64,000 nucleotides of DNA. It comes from UBA4427 sp046351135. GTDB taxonomy: Bacteria > Myxococcota_A > UBA9160 > UBA4427. This document shows positions 33,514 through 41,847 of the stretch, one piece after another. The notes under the pieces were generated by a model. It saw only the letters and a program-made list of their open reading frames with translations, ran no database searches and was not told where the DNA came from. Location of the stretch: assembly GCA_046351135.1 (NCBI GenBank), contig JAXLZA010000005.1, forward strand, positions 62,001-126,000. The letters run 5' to 3'. The position numbers and the translations under genes were made by a program. Each line of letters begins with the position of its first letter. The stretch's first letter is position 1.

Positions 33514-34740
33514 CTACTTCGTGATCCCGAAGCGCTCGAGGCCGTAGCAGGTGATCGCGTTGCTGCGGAGCACCTTGTAGCACTCCTCGGCGTTCATGTT
33601 CGCCTGGGAGAAGAGCTCGTGGGCGATCTTGCGCGAATGCGGGAAGGTCCCGTCCGAGTGCGGATAGTCGGTCTCGAAGAGGATCGACTCGATCGAGTAC
33701 TCGTGGCGGGCCTTGAGGCCGTGGAGGTCGTCGAAGATGCAGTTCCAGACGTGGCCCTTGACCTGCTGCGACGGCGCGACCGGCATCTCGACGCCGCCGA
33801 CCCCGTCCCGCCAGACGCTGTCCATGCGCTCGAGCTGGAACGGCATCCATCCGGCCTGGCTCTCGGCGTAGGCGATCTTGAGCTTCGGGAAGCGCGAGAG
33901 CGTCTTCGAGAAGATCCAGTCCGCCAGCGAAGCCTGGGCGTTGTGGGCGTAGAGCGACATCGAGGTCGCGAGCGGCGCGTCGGGGCTCGTCGTCGGCATC
34001 GAGGAGGACGAGCCGATGTGCATCGACACCGTCGTCTCCGTCTCCTGACAGGCCTGCCAGAGCACGTCCCACTGCCCGGAATAGAGGCTCGCGAAGCCCA
34101 GCTTCGACGGGTTCTCGCTGAAGGCGATCGCGTACGATCCCTTCTTCGCACAGCGCCGGACCTCCTCCGCCGCGAGCACCGAATCCCAGAGCGGGATCAG
34201 CGTCAGCGGGATCAGCTTCCCCTTCGCCTCGCCGGCGCACCACTCGTCGATCATCCAGTCGTTGTAGATGCGCAGGCAGGCGATCGCGAGCTCCTTGTCC
34301 TTGCGCTCGGCGAAGCCCTGGCCCGCGAAGCGCGGGAAGATGTTCGGATAGTTGATCGCGGCGGAGACGTGGTTGAGCGCCATGTCGGCGAGCCGCGCCT
34401 TCTTCTCGTAGGTCCCGGGACGGAAGTCCTCGTAGATCGCGGGGACGTTGCGCTGCTGGCTGCGCGGAATGCCGGCCGGTCCGTGCAGCAGGCCCGTGGG
34501 GCAGACGAGATCGTCGAAGAGCCAGAGGTCGCACCAGTCGCCGTCGGCGGCGCCGCGCTCGAAGCCGTAGTGGCCGCCCTTGAACTCGAGCTTCACGCGC
34601 TCGCGCGAAACCTTCGGGCCGCGATCGCGCAGGCTCGACGGCAGCTCGCGCTGCCAGAGGTCGCGGGGCTCGAGGACGTGGTCATCGACGGAGATGATGT
34701 CGGGCAGCTCGTGCTCGGCGGGGGTGACGGACTGGGTCAT
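33514..34740 (-). CDS. Amidohydrolase_2 family metal-dependent hydrolase
   Basis: A 408-residue TIM-barrel hydrolase (PF04909 type). The metal motif DxH is Asp19-Asp20-His21 in ISVDDHVLEP; SMHIGSSSS provides a central His, and the final Asp motif is ETDYPHSDG. Family members decarboxylate or hydrolyse cyclic beta-keto or aromatic carboxylic acids (ACMSD, gamma-resorcylate decarboxylase and relatives). GAGGAGG precedes the ATG. It forms a pair with the P450 gene and is divergent from a second P450. Two further paralogues are at 54159 and 55676. Confidence 0.87.
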   Translation of the reverse strand: MTQSVTPAEHELPDIISVDDHVLEPRDLWQRELPSSLRDRGPKVSRERVKLEFKGGHYGFERGAADGDWCDLWLFDDLVCPTGLLHGPAGIPRSQQRNVPAIYEDFRPGTYEKKARLADMALNHVSAAINYPNIFPRFAGQGFAERKDKELAIACLRIYNDWMIDEWCAGEAKGKLIPLTLIPLWDSVLAAEEVRRCAKKGSYAIAFSENPSKLGFASLYSGQWDVLWQACQETETTVSMHIGSSSSMPTTSPDAPLATSMSLYAHNAQASLADWIFSKTLSRFPKLKIAYAESQAGWMPFQLERMDSVWRDGVGGVEMPVAPSQQVKGHVWNCIFDDLHGLKARHEYSIESILFETDYPHSDGTFPHSRKIAHELFSQANMNAEECYKVLRSNAITCYGLERFGITK

Positions 34741-34793
34741 GGCGATCCTCCTCGCTTTTCGCGGAGCGCGCGCAGGCGCCGGCGCTCGCGCCG

Positions 34794-34817
34794 ATTCTAC
34801 GCGAGGAAAATAAAAAG
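34794..34817 (-). promoter_or_regulatory. AT-rich promoter-like element in a divergent gap
   Basis: On the minus strand CTTTTTATTTTCCTC (34817-34803) precedes TAGAAT (34799-34794), a possible -10 for the amidohydrolase-P450 operon. The A/T run stands out in this GC-rich gap between divergent genes. No matching -35 hexamer is clear, so it is a weak call. Confidence 0.3.
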
Positions 34818-34976
34818 CGCCCGGCCTCCGGAGCCCGCTCGCCGCCCACCTCCGGTCGGGTTCGAGGACCGATCCGGTGCGGATTCCGGGCCGATCCGCG
34901 GGGCCGACGACGCCGGATGCGGGCGGGCGAAGGCCGGCCATCCGGGTATGCTGCGAGCGACCTGCCGAGGCCTCCG

Positions 34977-36242
34977 ATGAGCCCGACCCGACCGACGAAC
35001 GCCGACCTCGATCCCGGCCGCAGCCTGCTCGATCCCGCCCGCTACGCGCGGGAGGGCTACCCGGACGCGCTCTTCCGGCGCCTGCGGGACGAGGCACCGG
35101 TCTGTCGGGTGAACGATCCGATGCTCCCCTACTGGGCGATCACGCGGCACCGGGACATCGTGCTCGTCTGCCGCGACCCCGAGCGCTTCTCGAACCTCCC
35201 CCACTTCCAGATCAACATCGATGCGCCCTTCGGTGGCAGCGACGCCCGCGAGCCCGAGACGATCATCCAGATGGATCCGCCGAAGCACCGCCGCTTCCGC
35301 GAGCTCGTGAGCGCGCGCTTCACGCCCCGCGCGCTCCAGCCCGTCGAGGCCGCCCTCGATCCCCTCGCCGACGAAGTGATCGACGAGCTCGAGGCCGAGG
35401 GGAGCGCGGGCACCTGCGACTTCGTCGAGAAGCTGGCGACGCCCTTCCCGATGGCGGTGATCGCGTGGCTGCTCGAGGTCCCGCGCGCGGACTGGCCGGT
35501 GCTCTTCGAGTGGACCAACGGCGTCGTCGCGCCCAACGAGCCCGAATACCAACGCCCCGGCGAGACGCCCCACGAGACGCGGCTGCGCAGCTCGAAGGCG
35601 CTCTACGACTACTTCGACGCCCTCGCGCGGGAGCGCGAGCGGGGCGACGGGGACGACCTCGTGACGCTGCTCGCGAAGGCGCGCGTCGACGGCGAGCGGC
35701 TGCCGCCACACATCCTCTCCTCCTACTACATGCTGCTGATCGTGGCCGGCAACGAGACGACCCGCAACGCGATCAGCGGCGGCCTCCAGGCCCTGATCGA
35801 TCATCCGGATCTGTGGGACCAGCTCGCCGCCGATCCCGGGCTCGCGAAGGACGCCGGCGAGGAGTGTCTGCGCTGGACGACGCCGGTCGTGCAGATGGCG
35901 CGGACCGCGACCTGCGACGTCGAGCTCCACGGCCAGCAGATCCGCCGGGGCGACACCCTCGCCTGCTTCTACGCCTCCGCCAATCGCGACGAGCGCGTCT
36001 TCGCCGACCCCTTCTCGTTCCGCTTCGATCGAAGGCCCAATCCCCATCTCGCCTTCGGCATCGGCGAGCATTTCTGCGTCGGGGCCCACCTCGCGCGGAT
36101 CGAGCTGCGCGCGATGCTGCGGCGGCTGACGGCGCGCTTCGAGCGCTTCGAGTCGGCGGGGAAGCCCGAGCGGCTCCAGTCGAGCACGACCGGCGGGTTC
36201 AAGCGACTGCCGGTGCGCTACGCGTTCAAGCCGCGGCGCTGA
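34977..36242 (+). CDS. Cytochrome P450, CYP125/CYP142-like
   Basis: A 421-residue P450. I-helix VAGNETT (256-262), ExxR Glu296-Arg299 (EECLRW), heme loop FGIGEHFCVG with Cys367. AGNETTRN, TPVVQMARTA and FRFDRRPNPHLAFG are features that I associate with the CYP125/CYP142/CYP124 group, which oxidises the terminal methyl of steroid side chains and methyl-branched lipids; the match is from memory. The ATG at 34977 is chosen because the upstream ATG adds an unconserved tail. An SDR gene follows by 50 bases and may oxidise the alcohol product. It is divergent from the amidohydrolase-P450 operon. Confidence 0.9.
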   Translation: MSPTRPTNADLDPGRSLLDPARYAREGYPDALFRRLRDEAPVCRVNDPMLPYWAITRHRDIVLVCRDPERFSNLPHFQINIDAPFGGSDAREPETIIQMDPPKHRRFRELVSARFTPRALQPVEAALDPLADEVIDELEAEGSAGTCDFVEKLATPFPMAVIAWLLEVPRADWPVLFEWTNGVVAPNEPEYQRPGETPHETRLRSSKALYDYFDALARERERGDGDDLVTLLAKARVDGERLPPHILSSYYMLLIVAGNETTRNAISGGLQALIDHPDLWDQLAADPGLAKDAGEECLRWTTPVVQMARTATCDVELHGQQIRRGDTLACFYASANRDERVFADPFSFRFDRRPNPHLAFGIGEHFCVGAHLARIELRAMLRRLTARFERFESAGKPERLQSSTTGGFKRLPVRYAFKPRR

Positions 36243-36292
36243 GCTGCGATGCGACGCCCCAGGCCGCGCCCGATGCGCGAGAAGGAATCCCG

Positions 36293-37117
36293 ATGACGCA
36301 GAGCGCTCCGGACATCGACCTCGGCCTCGCCGGCAAGGTCGCCCTCGTGACCGGCGCCGGCGCCGGCATCGGCCGCGGCATCGCGGGCTGGCTCGCGCGG
36401 GCGGGCTGCCGCGTCGCGGTGAACGACATCGACGGGGTGAAGGCCGAGGAGACGGTCGCGGGGCTGCGCGCCGCGGGTCGGGAGGCAGAGGCCTTCGTCG
36501 CGAACGTCCGCGACGAGACCGCCGTCGGCGAGATGATCGCGTCGATCCGCCGCACCTTCGGCGGCCTCGACGTCGCCGTCAACAACGTCGGCATGAACGC
36601 GGGCATGCCCGCGACGCCCTTCACCGAATGGCGCGGCGACGATTTCCGCGCGGTGGTCGAGCAGAACCTGATCGCCACGGCGCTCTGCTGCGTCGCCGAG
36701 GCGCGCGCAATGGTCGAGCAGGGCCGGGGCGGGGTGATCCTGAACGTGACCTCGGGCGAGACGACGCGGCCCGCGATCCGACTCGCGCCCTACGGCGCGG
36801 CGAAGGCGGCGATCAACCACCTGACGCAGACGATGGCCGTCGAGCTCGGACCGCACGGGATCCGCGTCAACTCGATCGCGCCGGGCACGACGCTGACCGA
36901 GCAGGTCCGAAAGACCTTCCCCGAGAGCCACGTCGCCGCGATCCTCGAGTCGATCCCGCTGCGGCGGATGACCGAGCCCGAGGAGCTCGGCCGGCTCGCG
37001 CTCTATCTCGCGTCGGATCTGGCGCGCTGCGTCACCGGCCAGTTCATGCTCGCCGACGCGGGCGCGTTCCTCTCGCGCAGCCGGCCCGCGATGCCCGCGG
37101 CGCCGGCCCGTCCGTGA
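36293..37117 (+). CDS. Short-chain dehydrogenase/reductase
   Basis: A 274-residue SDR. The cofactor loop is VTGAGAGIGRG, NNVG replaces NNAG, the Ser-Tyr-Lys triad lies in NVTSGETT and APYGAAKAA, and MLADAGAF replaces the usual VDGG. A Pro/Ala-rich tail follows. It is downstream of the CYP125-like P450 on the same strand (50-base gap, weak AGAAGGAA ribosome site), which fits oxidation of a hydroxylated product, though the substrate is not proven. Confidence 0.87.
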   Translation: MTQSAPDIDLGLAGKVALVTGAGAGIGRGIAGWLARAGCRVAVNDIDGVKAEETVAGLRAAGREAEAFVANVRDETAVGEMIASIRRTFGGLDVAVNNVGMNAGMPATPFTEWRGDDFRAVVEQNLIATALCCVAEARAMVEQGRGGVILNVTSGETTRPAIRLAPYGAAKAAINHLTQTMAVELGPHGIRVNSIAPGTTLTEQVRKTFPESHVAAILESIPLRRMTEPEELGRLALYLASDLARCVTGQFMLADAGAFLSRSRPAMPAAPARP

Positions 37118-37129
37118 AGTGAGCCCGAC

Positions 37130-37288
37130 TCAGACGAGATCGAGCGCGAGGCGCACCATCCAGCCGGCCAGGGCCCAGAGCGTCGCACCGACGCAGATGC
37201 CGGTGGCGATGCCCCGGGCGGCGGAGAGGTCGTCGAGCTTGCGTGCAGGTCCGGCGGTCGCGGGCGCGTCCTGGAAACGTCTCGGCAT
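37130..37288 (-). CDS. Small predicted membrane protein (52 residues)
   Basis: A short reading frame from ATG at 37288 to TGA at 37130. Residues 1-25 are basic and polar (MPRRFQDAPATAGPARKLDD), and residues 28-52 form one hydrophobic helix (GICVGATLWALAGWMVRLAL) ending at the C-terminus. This is the shape of a single-pass small membrane protein. It fills an otherwise empty gap and converges with the SDR gene. The ribosome site is weak and no homologue is recognised, so it remains a prediction. Confidence 0.5.
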   Translation of the reverse strand: MPRRFQDAPATAGPARKLDDLSAARGIATGICVGATLWALAGWMVRLALDLV

Positions 37289-37338
37289 ACGCCCGGAAAG
37301 CTACGACGGAAAAGGCCGCGCGACATGGCCGAAGCGGA

Positions 37339-38118
37339 TCATTTCGTGGACCGGATCCCGTCCTTTTGCGATGCGATCCGCATCGCGCCGTCGACCGGGC
37401 GGTCCGAGGTCGGGCGGCCCGCGAGCGCATGGACCCGGTCGATCAGCTCGCGCTGGGAAGAAACGCCCAGCTTGCGGTAGATCGCCTTCAGATGGTTGCG
37501 GACGGTGCTCTGGGCGATGAAGAGCTGCTCCGCGATCGCGGGGACGCGCGCGCTCTGCATCAGCAGCACGAGGATCTGCCGCTCGCGGGTCGACAGCGCG
37601 CCGAGCGCGGGATCGTCGATGGGGACGCCGCTGCGGTCGACCAGCGACGCGGAGAACGACAGGGACTGGAGCCGGGAGGCGACGCTCGCGAGCTCGGCGG
37701 CGAGGCTGCCCGCGCTCGTGCCGAGGGGACGCGCCGCGTGGATCTCGGCGAGGTCGACGACGACCGAGACGACCGCCGACTCGCCGCTCGGGGTCCGCTC
37801 GATCCACTGCGGTGCGACGGCGACCGGGAAGGCGCGACCGTCCCTGCGCCGCAGCGCGCTCAAGCGGGTCCGAACGTCGCCCGCGCGGGTCTTCGCCTGC
37901 TCACCGGCGAGCGACGCGCGCAGCTCCTCGGGCACGAGCAGGGCGACGGGCTGCCCGTCGAGGTCCTTCGCCTCGTAGCCCGTGAGCTCGAGGATCCGCC
38001 GATTCGCGTAGCGGATCCGACCGTCGCGGTCCTCGACGATCAGGCCGAAGGCGAGCCGGTCGATGCCGAGGAGCACGCCTTCGAGCGTCGGCGAGAGCGT
38101 CCAATCCCAGCTTTCCAT
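37339..38118 (-). CDS. PAS-domain LuxR-family transcriptional regulator
   Basis: A 259-residue regulator. A PAS domain fills residues 12-125 (AFGLIVEDRDGRIRYANRR, then GYEAKDLDGQPV); the LuxR helix-turn-helix is at 175-231 (LSTRERQILVLL and IAQSTVRNHLKAIYRKLGV). No receiver domain is present, so it senses a ligand or redox signal directly through PAS. It is divergent from a PAS sensor kinase gene with an 86-base shared control region, which suggests joint regulation. Its targets are unknown. Confidence 0.9.
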   Translation of the reverse strand: MESWDWTLSPTLEGVLLGIDRLAFGLIVEDRDGRIRYANRRILELTGYEAKDLDGQPVALLVPEELRASLAGEQAKTRAGDVRTRLSALRRRDGRAFPVAVAPQWIERTPSGESAVVSVVVDLAEIHAARPLGTSAGSLAAELASVASRLQSLSFSASLVDRSGVPIDDPALGALSTRERQILVLLMQSARVPAIAEQLFIAQSTVRNHLKAIYRKLGVSSQRELIDRVHALAGRPTSDRPVDGAMRIASQKDGIRSTK

Positions 38119-38140
38119 GGTCCGCCACTGTAGCCGGGCG

Positions 38141-38169
38141 CGGTCGCCGCCACCGGCCCCACGCGACCG
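38141..38169. promoter_or_regulatory. Inverted repeat between the LuxR regulator and the sensor kinase
   Basis: CGGTCGC (38141-38147) and GCGACCG (38163-38169) form a perfect inverted repeat with a 15-base spacer, centred in the 86-base divergent gap. It could be an operator for the LuxR protein. GC-only repeats of 7 bp arise by chance in this background, so confidence is low. Confidence 0.35.
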
Positions 38170-38204
38170 GATGCGCGGGGGGATCCGCGATAGAGTCCCG
38201 ACCC

Positions 38205-40406
38205 ATGGCGAAGGCCCGCAACGAAGCGCCTCCGAGTCCTCTCCTGCGGCGCATCTACGCGGCGGCGGATGCCTATTTCCTGTCCGACGCGATCCGCATG
38301 CGGACCGCCAATCAGCTCGCCTACGCGCGCATCGGCGTGATCGGTTCGATCGCGGTCGGGCTCGCGGCGATCGCCTTCATCCCCTGGCAGCTGCATCACT
38401 GGCCGACCCGCGTCCCGCTCGCCATGGTCGCCTCGGGCCTCGTCTGCATCGCGCTCCCCTTCCTGCTGCGCCAGCGCGACTCGATCCGCCACCTCGGCCA
38501 CATCGTGTGCGGCCAGGTCGCCGTCTACGCGCTCGCCGTGATCGTCCTCTCCGGCGGCCGGGCGACGGGCATCCTGCCGGTCCTGCCGATCATCCCGATG
38601 CTCGCGCTGCTCATGGGCGGCGGGCGGGCGGTGATCGGCTGGGGCCTCGTCACCGTCGGCGTGATCGGCGTCGGGGCGCTGCTCGTGCACCGGGAAGCCC
38701 CGGTCCTGGTCGAAGGCTTCCGCGAGCTGCGCCACGGCGAGCGCTACCCGATCGCCCTGATCTGCCTCGTCGGGATGCTCGGCGTGACCTTCCTCTTCGA
38801 GAAGCTCTGGAATCGCAGCGCCCTCGAGCTCGCCGAGCGCGCCCGGGCCGACCTCGCCCTGCGCGAGGACCGCTACCGGACGCTGCTCGAGCACGCCTCC
38901 GAGGGCATCCTCGTCCTCGATGCGCGAGGCCGCATCCAGTTCGCGAGTCCCGCCGCCGAGCGGCTGATCGGACTGGATTCAGGCGGCGCCCTCGGCCGCA
39001 CCCTCGTGTCGCTGACCGACGAGGAGGGGCTCGCGGAGACCGTCCCGATGTGGCGGGAGGCGATCGCCCATCCGGGCGAGCGGGTGCGGGGCGAGCTGCG
39101 GGCGGCGATGCGACCGCCGTCCGACGGCGGCCCGCCGCGCCGGATCGAGATCACGATCACGAACCATCTCGACCATCCCGCGGTCGGCGGTGTCGTCGTC
39201 CACATCCACGACGTCACGGCCCTGGCCCGGGCCGAGACCAACTACCAGAACCTGGTCGACCGCTCGCTGCAGGGGATCGCCGTCGTGCGCGAGTTCCACG
39301 TCGTCTACGCCAACCCGGCCCTCGCCGCGCTCTTCGGCGTCGGGCTCGATCGGCTGATCGGATGCCACGTGAACGAGATGCTGGCCTGGGTCCATCCCGA
39401 CGACCGCGAACGCGTCGTCGCGGCTTTGAACGTCCCGGCGGTCGCACCGCTCGCGCCCATCGAGATGCGGATCGAGCGGGCGGACGGAGCGCAGCGGTGG
39501 ATCCAGATCCGCTGGTCGGACGCGGTGTCGGAGGGCCTCACCGCGCGCCAGATCGCCTACGCGGACGTCACCGCCCAGAAGGAGCTCGACGCGAGCCGGC
39601 TGCTCGAGCAGGAGCGGCTCGAGGCGCGCATCGCCGAGCGGACCCGGGAGCTCGAGGCGAGCCAGCAGACCCTGCGCGCCCAGGAGCGCCTCGCCGCCGT
39701 CGGCACCCTCGCCGCCGGCGTGGCCCACCAGATCAACAATCCCGTCGGTGCGATCCTCGCCGCCGCGGACTTCGCGCTGATCGCCGCGGTCGACGAGGAC
39801 CGCGATCGGGTCGCGGCGACGGCGCTCGAGGAGATCAAGGCCCAGGCGGTCCGGTGCGGGCGCATCATCCGCGGCATCCTCCAATTCTCCCGCGCGGAAC
39901 CGACCGACAAGTGGAGCGGCGACGTCGTCGCCGTGCTGCGCACCGCGGTCGACGCGACCCGGCGCCACGCCCGCGACCACGCGGCGGAGGTCTCCCTCGA
40001 GATCGAGCACGGGATCACCGCGGCGAGCGTGCTCATGAGCCCGATCGAGCTCGAGCAGGTCTTCGTCAACCTGATCCTCAACGCGATCCAGGCCCAGAGC
40101 GCCGGCGCGAAGGTCCGGATCACCGCCCGCCACCTCGGCCACGAGCTCGAGATCCGCGTCGAGGACGACGGCCCGGGCATCCCGCCCGCCGATCGCGGCC
40201 GCATCTTCGATCCCTTCTTCACGACCCGGCTCAAGCGGGGGGGCACGGGCCTCGGCCTCTCCGTCGCCCACGGCATCATCGCGGATCATGGCGGGCGAAT
40301 GGAGCTGGTCGCCGAATCCGGGGAGTCGGGCGTCGGTGCGTGCTTCCGGATCACTCTGCCCGTCGAGAAGGCCGAGCAGGGCATCCCGGCCCGGCTCGAC
40401 GCCTGA
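38205..40406 (+). CDS. Membrane sensor histidine kinase with two PAS domains
   Basis: A 733-residue kinase. Five or six membrane helices lie between residues 42 and 200, then two PAS domains (about 222-340 and 346-460), a coiled-coil EARIAERTRELEASQQTL, the H-box VAHQINNP with His508, and an ATP domain with N-box Asn626, DDGPGIP (654-660), the FDPFF F-box and GTGLGLS (680-686). The HQINNP form resembles NtrB-like and other 'HEINNP' kinases. No response regulator gene is adjacent, so the kinase is an orphan here. It is divergent from the PAS-LuxR gene. The signal is unknown, perhaps membrane or redox state. Confidence 0.92.
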   Translation: MAKARNEAPPSPLLRRIYAAADAYFLSDAIRMRTANQLAYARIGVIGSIAVGLAAIAFIPWQLHHWPTRVPLAMVASGLVCIALPFLLRQRDSIRHLGHIVCGQVAVYALAVIVLSGGRATGILPVLPIIPMLALLMGGGRAVIGWGLVTVGVIGVGALLVHREAPVLVEGFRELRHGERYPIALICLVGMLGVTFLFEKLWNRSALELAERARADLALREDRYRTLLEHASEGILVLDARGRIQFASPAAERLIGLDSGGALGRTLVSLTDEEGLAETVPMWREAIAHPGERVRGELRAAMRPPSDGGPPRRIEITITNHLDHPAVGGVVVHIHDVTALARAETNYQNLVDRSLQGIAVVREFHVVYANPALAALFGVGLDRLIGCHVNEMLAWVHPDDRERVVAALNVPAVAPLAPIEMRIERADGAQRWIQIRWSDAVSEGLTARQIAYADVTAQKELDASRLLEQERLEARIAERTRELEASQQTLRAQERLAAVGTLAAGVAHQINNPVGAILAAADFALIAAVDEDRDRVAATALEEIKAQAVRCGRIIRGILQFSRAEPTDKWSGDVVAVLRTAVDATRRHARDHAAEVSLEIEHGITAASVLMSPIELEQVFVNLILNAIQAQSAGAKVRITARHLGHELEIRVEDDGPGIPPADRGRIFDPFFTTRLKRGGTGLGLSVAHGIIADHGGRMELVAESGESGVGACFRITLPVEKAEQGIPARLDA

Positions 40407-40471
40407 ACGGCCGTCGGGAGACCGTTGAGCGCGCGGCGGCGATCGCATCCGAGCATTCAGGAGGAACCGAC

Positions 40472-41392
40472 ATGCTGAGCTGGACGATCGGCGACGTGAC
40501 GATCAAGCGGATCGTCGAGAGCGAGATCGTGTTCCCCCACGATCCGAAGGGCGGCTTCCTCTCCCAGGCGAGCCCCGCGGCGCTCCGGGAGATGCCCTGG
40601 CTCTGGCCCCATTTCGTGACGGAGGAAGGGAGCCTCAAGATCTCGATCCATGCCCTGCTCGTCGAGGCGCCCGGGCTCACGCTCGTCGTCGACACCTGCG
40701 TCGGCAACGACAAGGTCCGCAGCCTGACGGGCGGCGTCCCGCTGCAGACGCGCTTCCTCGACGACCTCGAGGCGGCGGGCTGCCGGCGCGAGGCGGTGAA
40801 CGCCGTCGTCTGCACCCATCTCCACGTCGACCACGTCGGCTGGAACACGATGCTGCGACACGGGCGCTGGGTCCCGACCTTCCCGAACGCGCGCTACCTG
40901 ATCGGCCGACAGGAATGGGCGCACTGGAAGGCCGACCGGAGCACGGAAAACCAGGCGATCCTCGCCGACTCGGTGCAGCCGATCTTCGACGCGCGCCTCG
41001 CCGAGCTGGTCGACATGAACCACCGGCTCTCCGCCGAGATCCGACTCGTCCCGACCCCGGGCCATACCCCCGGCCACGTCAGCGTCGCGATCGAGTCCCG
41101 CGGCCAGCGCGCCCTCATCACCGGCGACTTCCTCCACCACCCCTGTCAGTTCGGCCACCCGGAGTGGTCGCCCACCTTCGACACCGATCCAGTCGCGAGC
41201 GCGTCGACCCGGCGCTCGATGATCGACAAGGTCGCGGATCGGGGCGTGCTCGTGATCGGGACCCACTTCGCGGCCCCGACGGCGGGGCGGGTCGCGCGCG
41301 CCGGACGGGGCTTCCGCTTCGAGGTGGACGCCGCCGTGGACGCGCACACCGACACCGGCCTCGCCGACGCCGCCGGTCCGCGTCCCGCCTAA
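40472..41392 (+). CDS. Metallo-beta-lactamase-fold hydrolase (lactonase-like)
   Basis: A 306-residue MBL hydrolase. The zinc motif is THLHVDHVGW (His116, His118, Asp120, His121), with TPGHTPGHVS and GDFLHHP carrying further ligands. The PGxGF-type layout and length match the AHL-lactonase/AttM-like branch. It may open a lactone or ester. CAGGAGGAACCGAC gives a strong ribosome site. The stop TAA (41390-41392) overlaps the stop of the convergent YaiI gene by two bases. Confidence 0.87.
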   Translation: MLSWTIGDVTIKRIVESEIVFPHDPKGGFLSQASPAALREMPWLWPHFVTEEGSLKISIHALLVEAPGLTLVVDTCVGNDKVRSLTGGVPLQTRFLDDLEAAGCRREAVNAVVCTHLHVDHVGWNTMLRHGRWVPTFPNARYLIGRQEWAHWKADRSTENQAILADSVQPIFDARLAELVDMNHRLSAEIRLVPTPGHTPGHVSVAIESRGQRALITGDFLHHPCQFGHPEWSPTFDTDPVASASTRRSMIDKVADRGVLVIGTHFAAPTAGRVARAGRGFRFEVDAAVDAHTDTGLADAAGPRPA

Positions 41393-41847
41393 CGTCGCAG
41401 CGACCGCAGGGCGCGCTGCACGATCCGGTCGAGCTCGTTCGAGAAGCGCGAGCGGTCGCGGGCCGTGATCGGCGGTGGTCCGCCCGTCGCGATCCCGGAC
41501 TCGCGGATGCCCGCCTTGATGTCGCGCGTCGCGAGGGCGCCCCCGATCGACTCGGAGGTGAACTCGCGTCCGTTCGTGCCGAGGGCGTGGGCCCCGACCG
41601 CGAGGCAGCGCGCCGCGAGCGGGATGTCGGCGGTCACCACGACGTCGCCCTCGCGGATCTGCGAGGCGATCCAGTCGTCGGCCGCGTCGGGCCCCTCGGC
41701 CACGACGACCAGCTCGACGCCGAGATCGCGCGGCACGTTCATGCGCTGGTTCGCGACGACGACGACCGGGAGGTCGAGGCGCGCGGCGACCGCGTAGACC
41801 TCGTCCTTGACCGGGCAGGCGTCGCCGTCGACGAAGATCTCGATCAC
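41389..41847 (-). CDS. YaiI/YqxD family protein (UPF0178)
   Basis: A 152-residue PIN-like-fold protein of the UPF0178 family. FVDGDACPVK near the N-terminus (Asp7, Asp9) and VVTADIPLAARC carry the conserved acidic residues; the GREFTSESIG segment is typical. A nuclease-like function is suspected but unproven. It starts with GTG after GGGGAGGGGAC, overlapping the Nramp stop by 4 bases, so it is co-expressed with the transporter. Confidence 0.9.
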   Translation of the reverse strand: MIEIFVDGDACPVKDEVYAVAARLDLPVVVVANQRMNVPRDLGVELVVVAEGPDAADDWIASQIREGDVVVTADIPLAARCLAVGAHALGTNGREFTSESIGGALATRDIKAGIRESGIATGGPPPITARDRSRFSNELDRIVQRALRSLRR

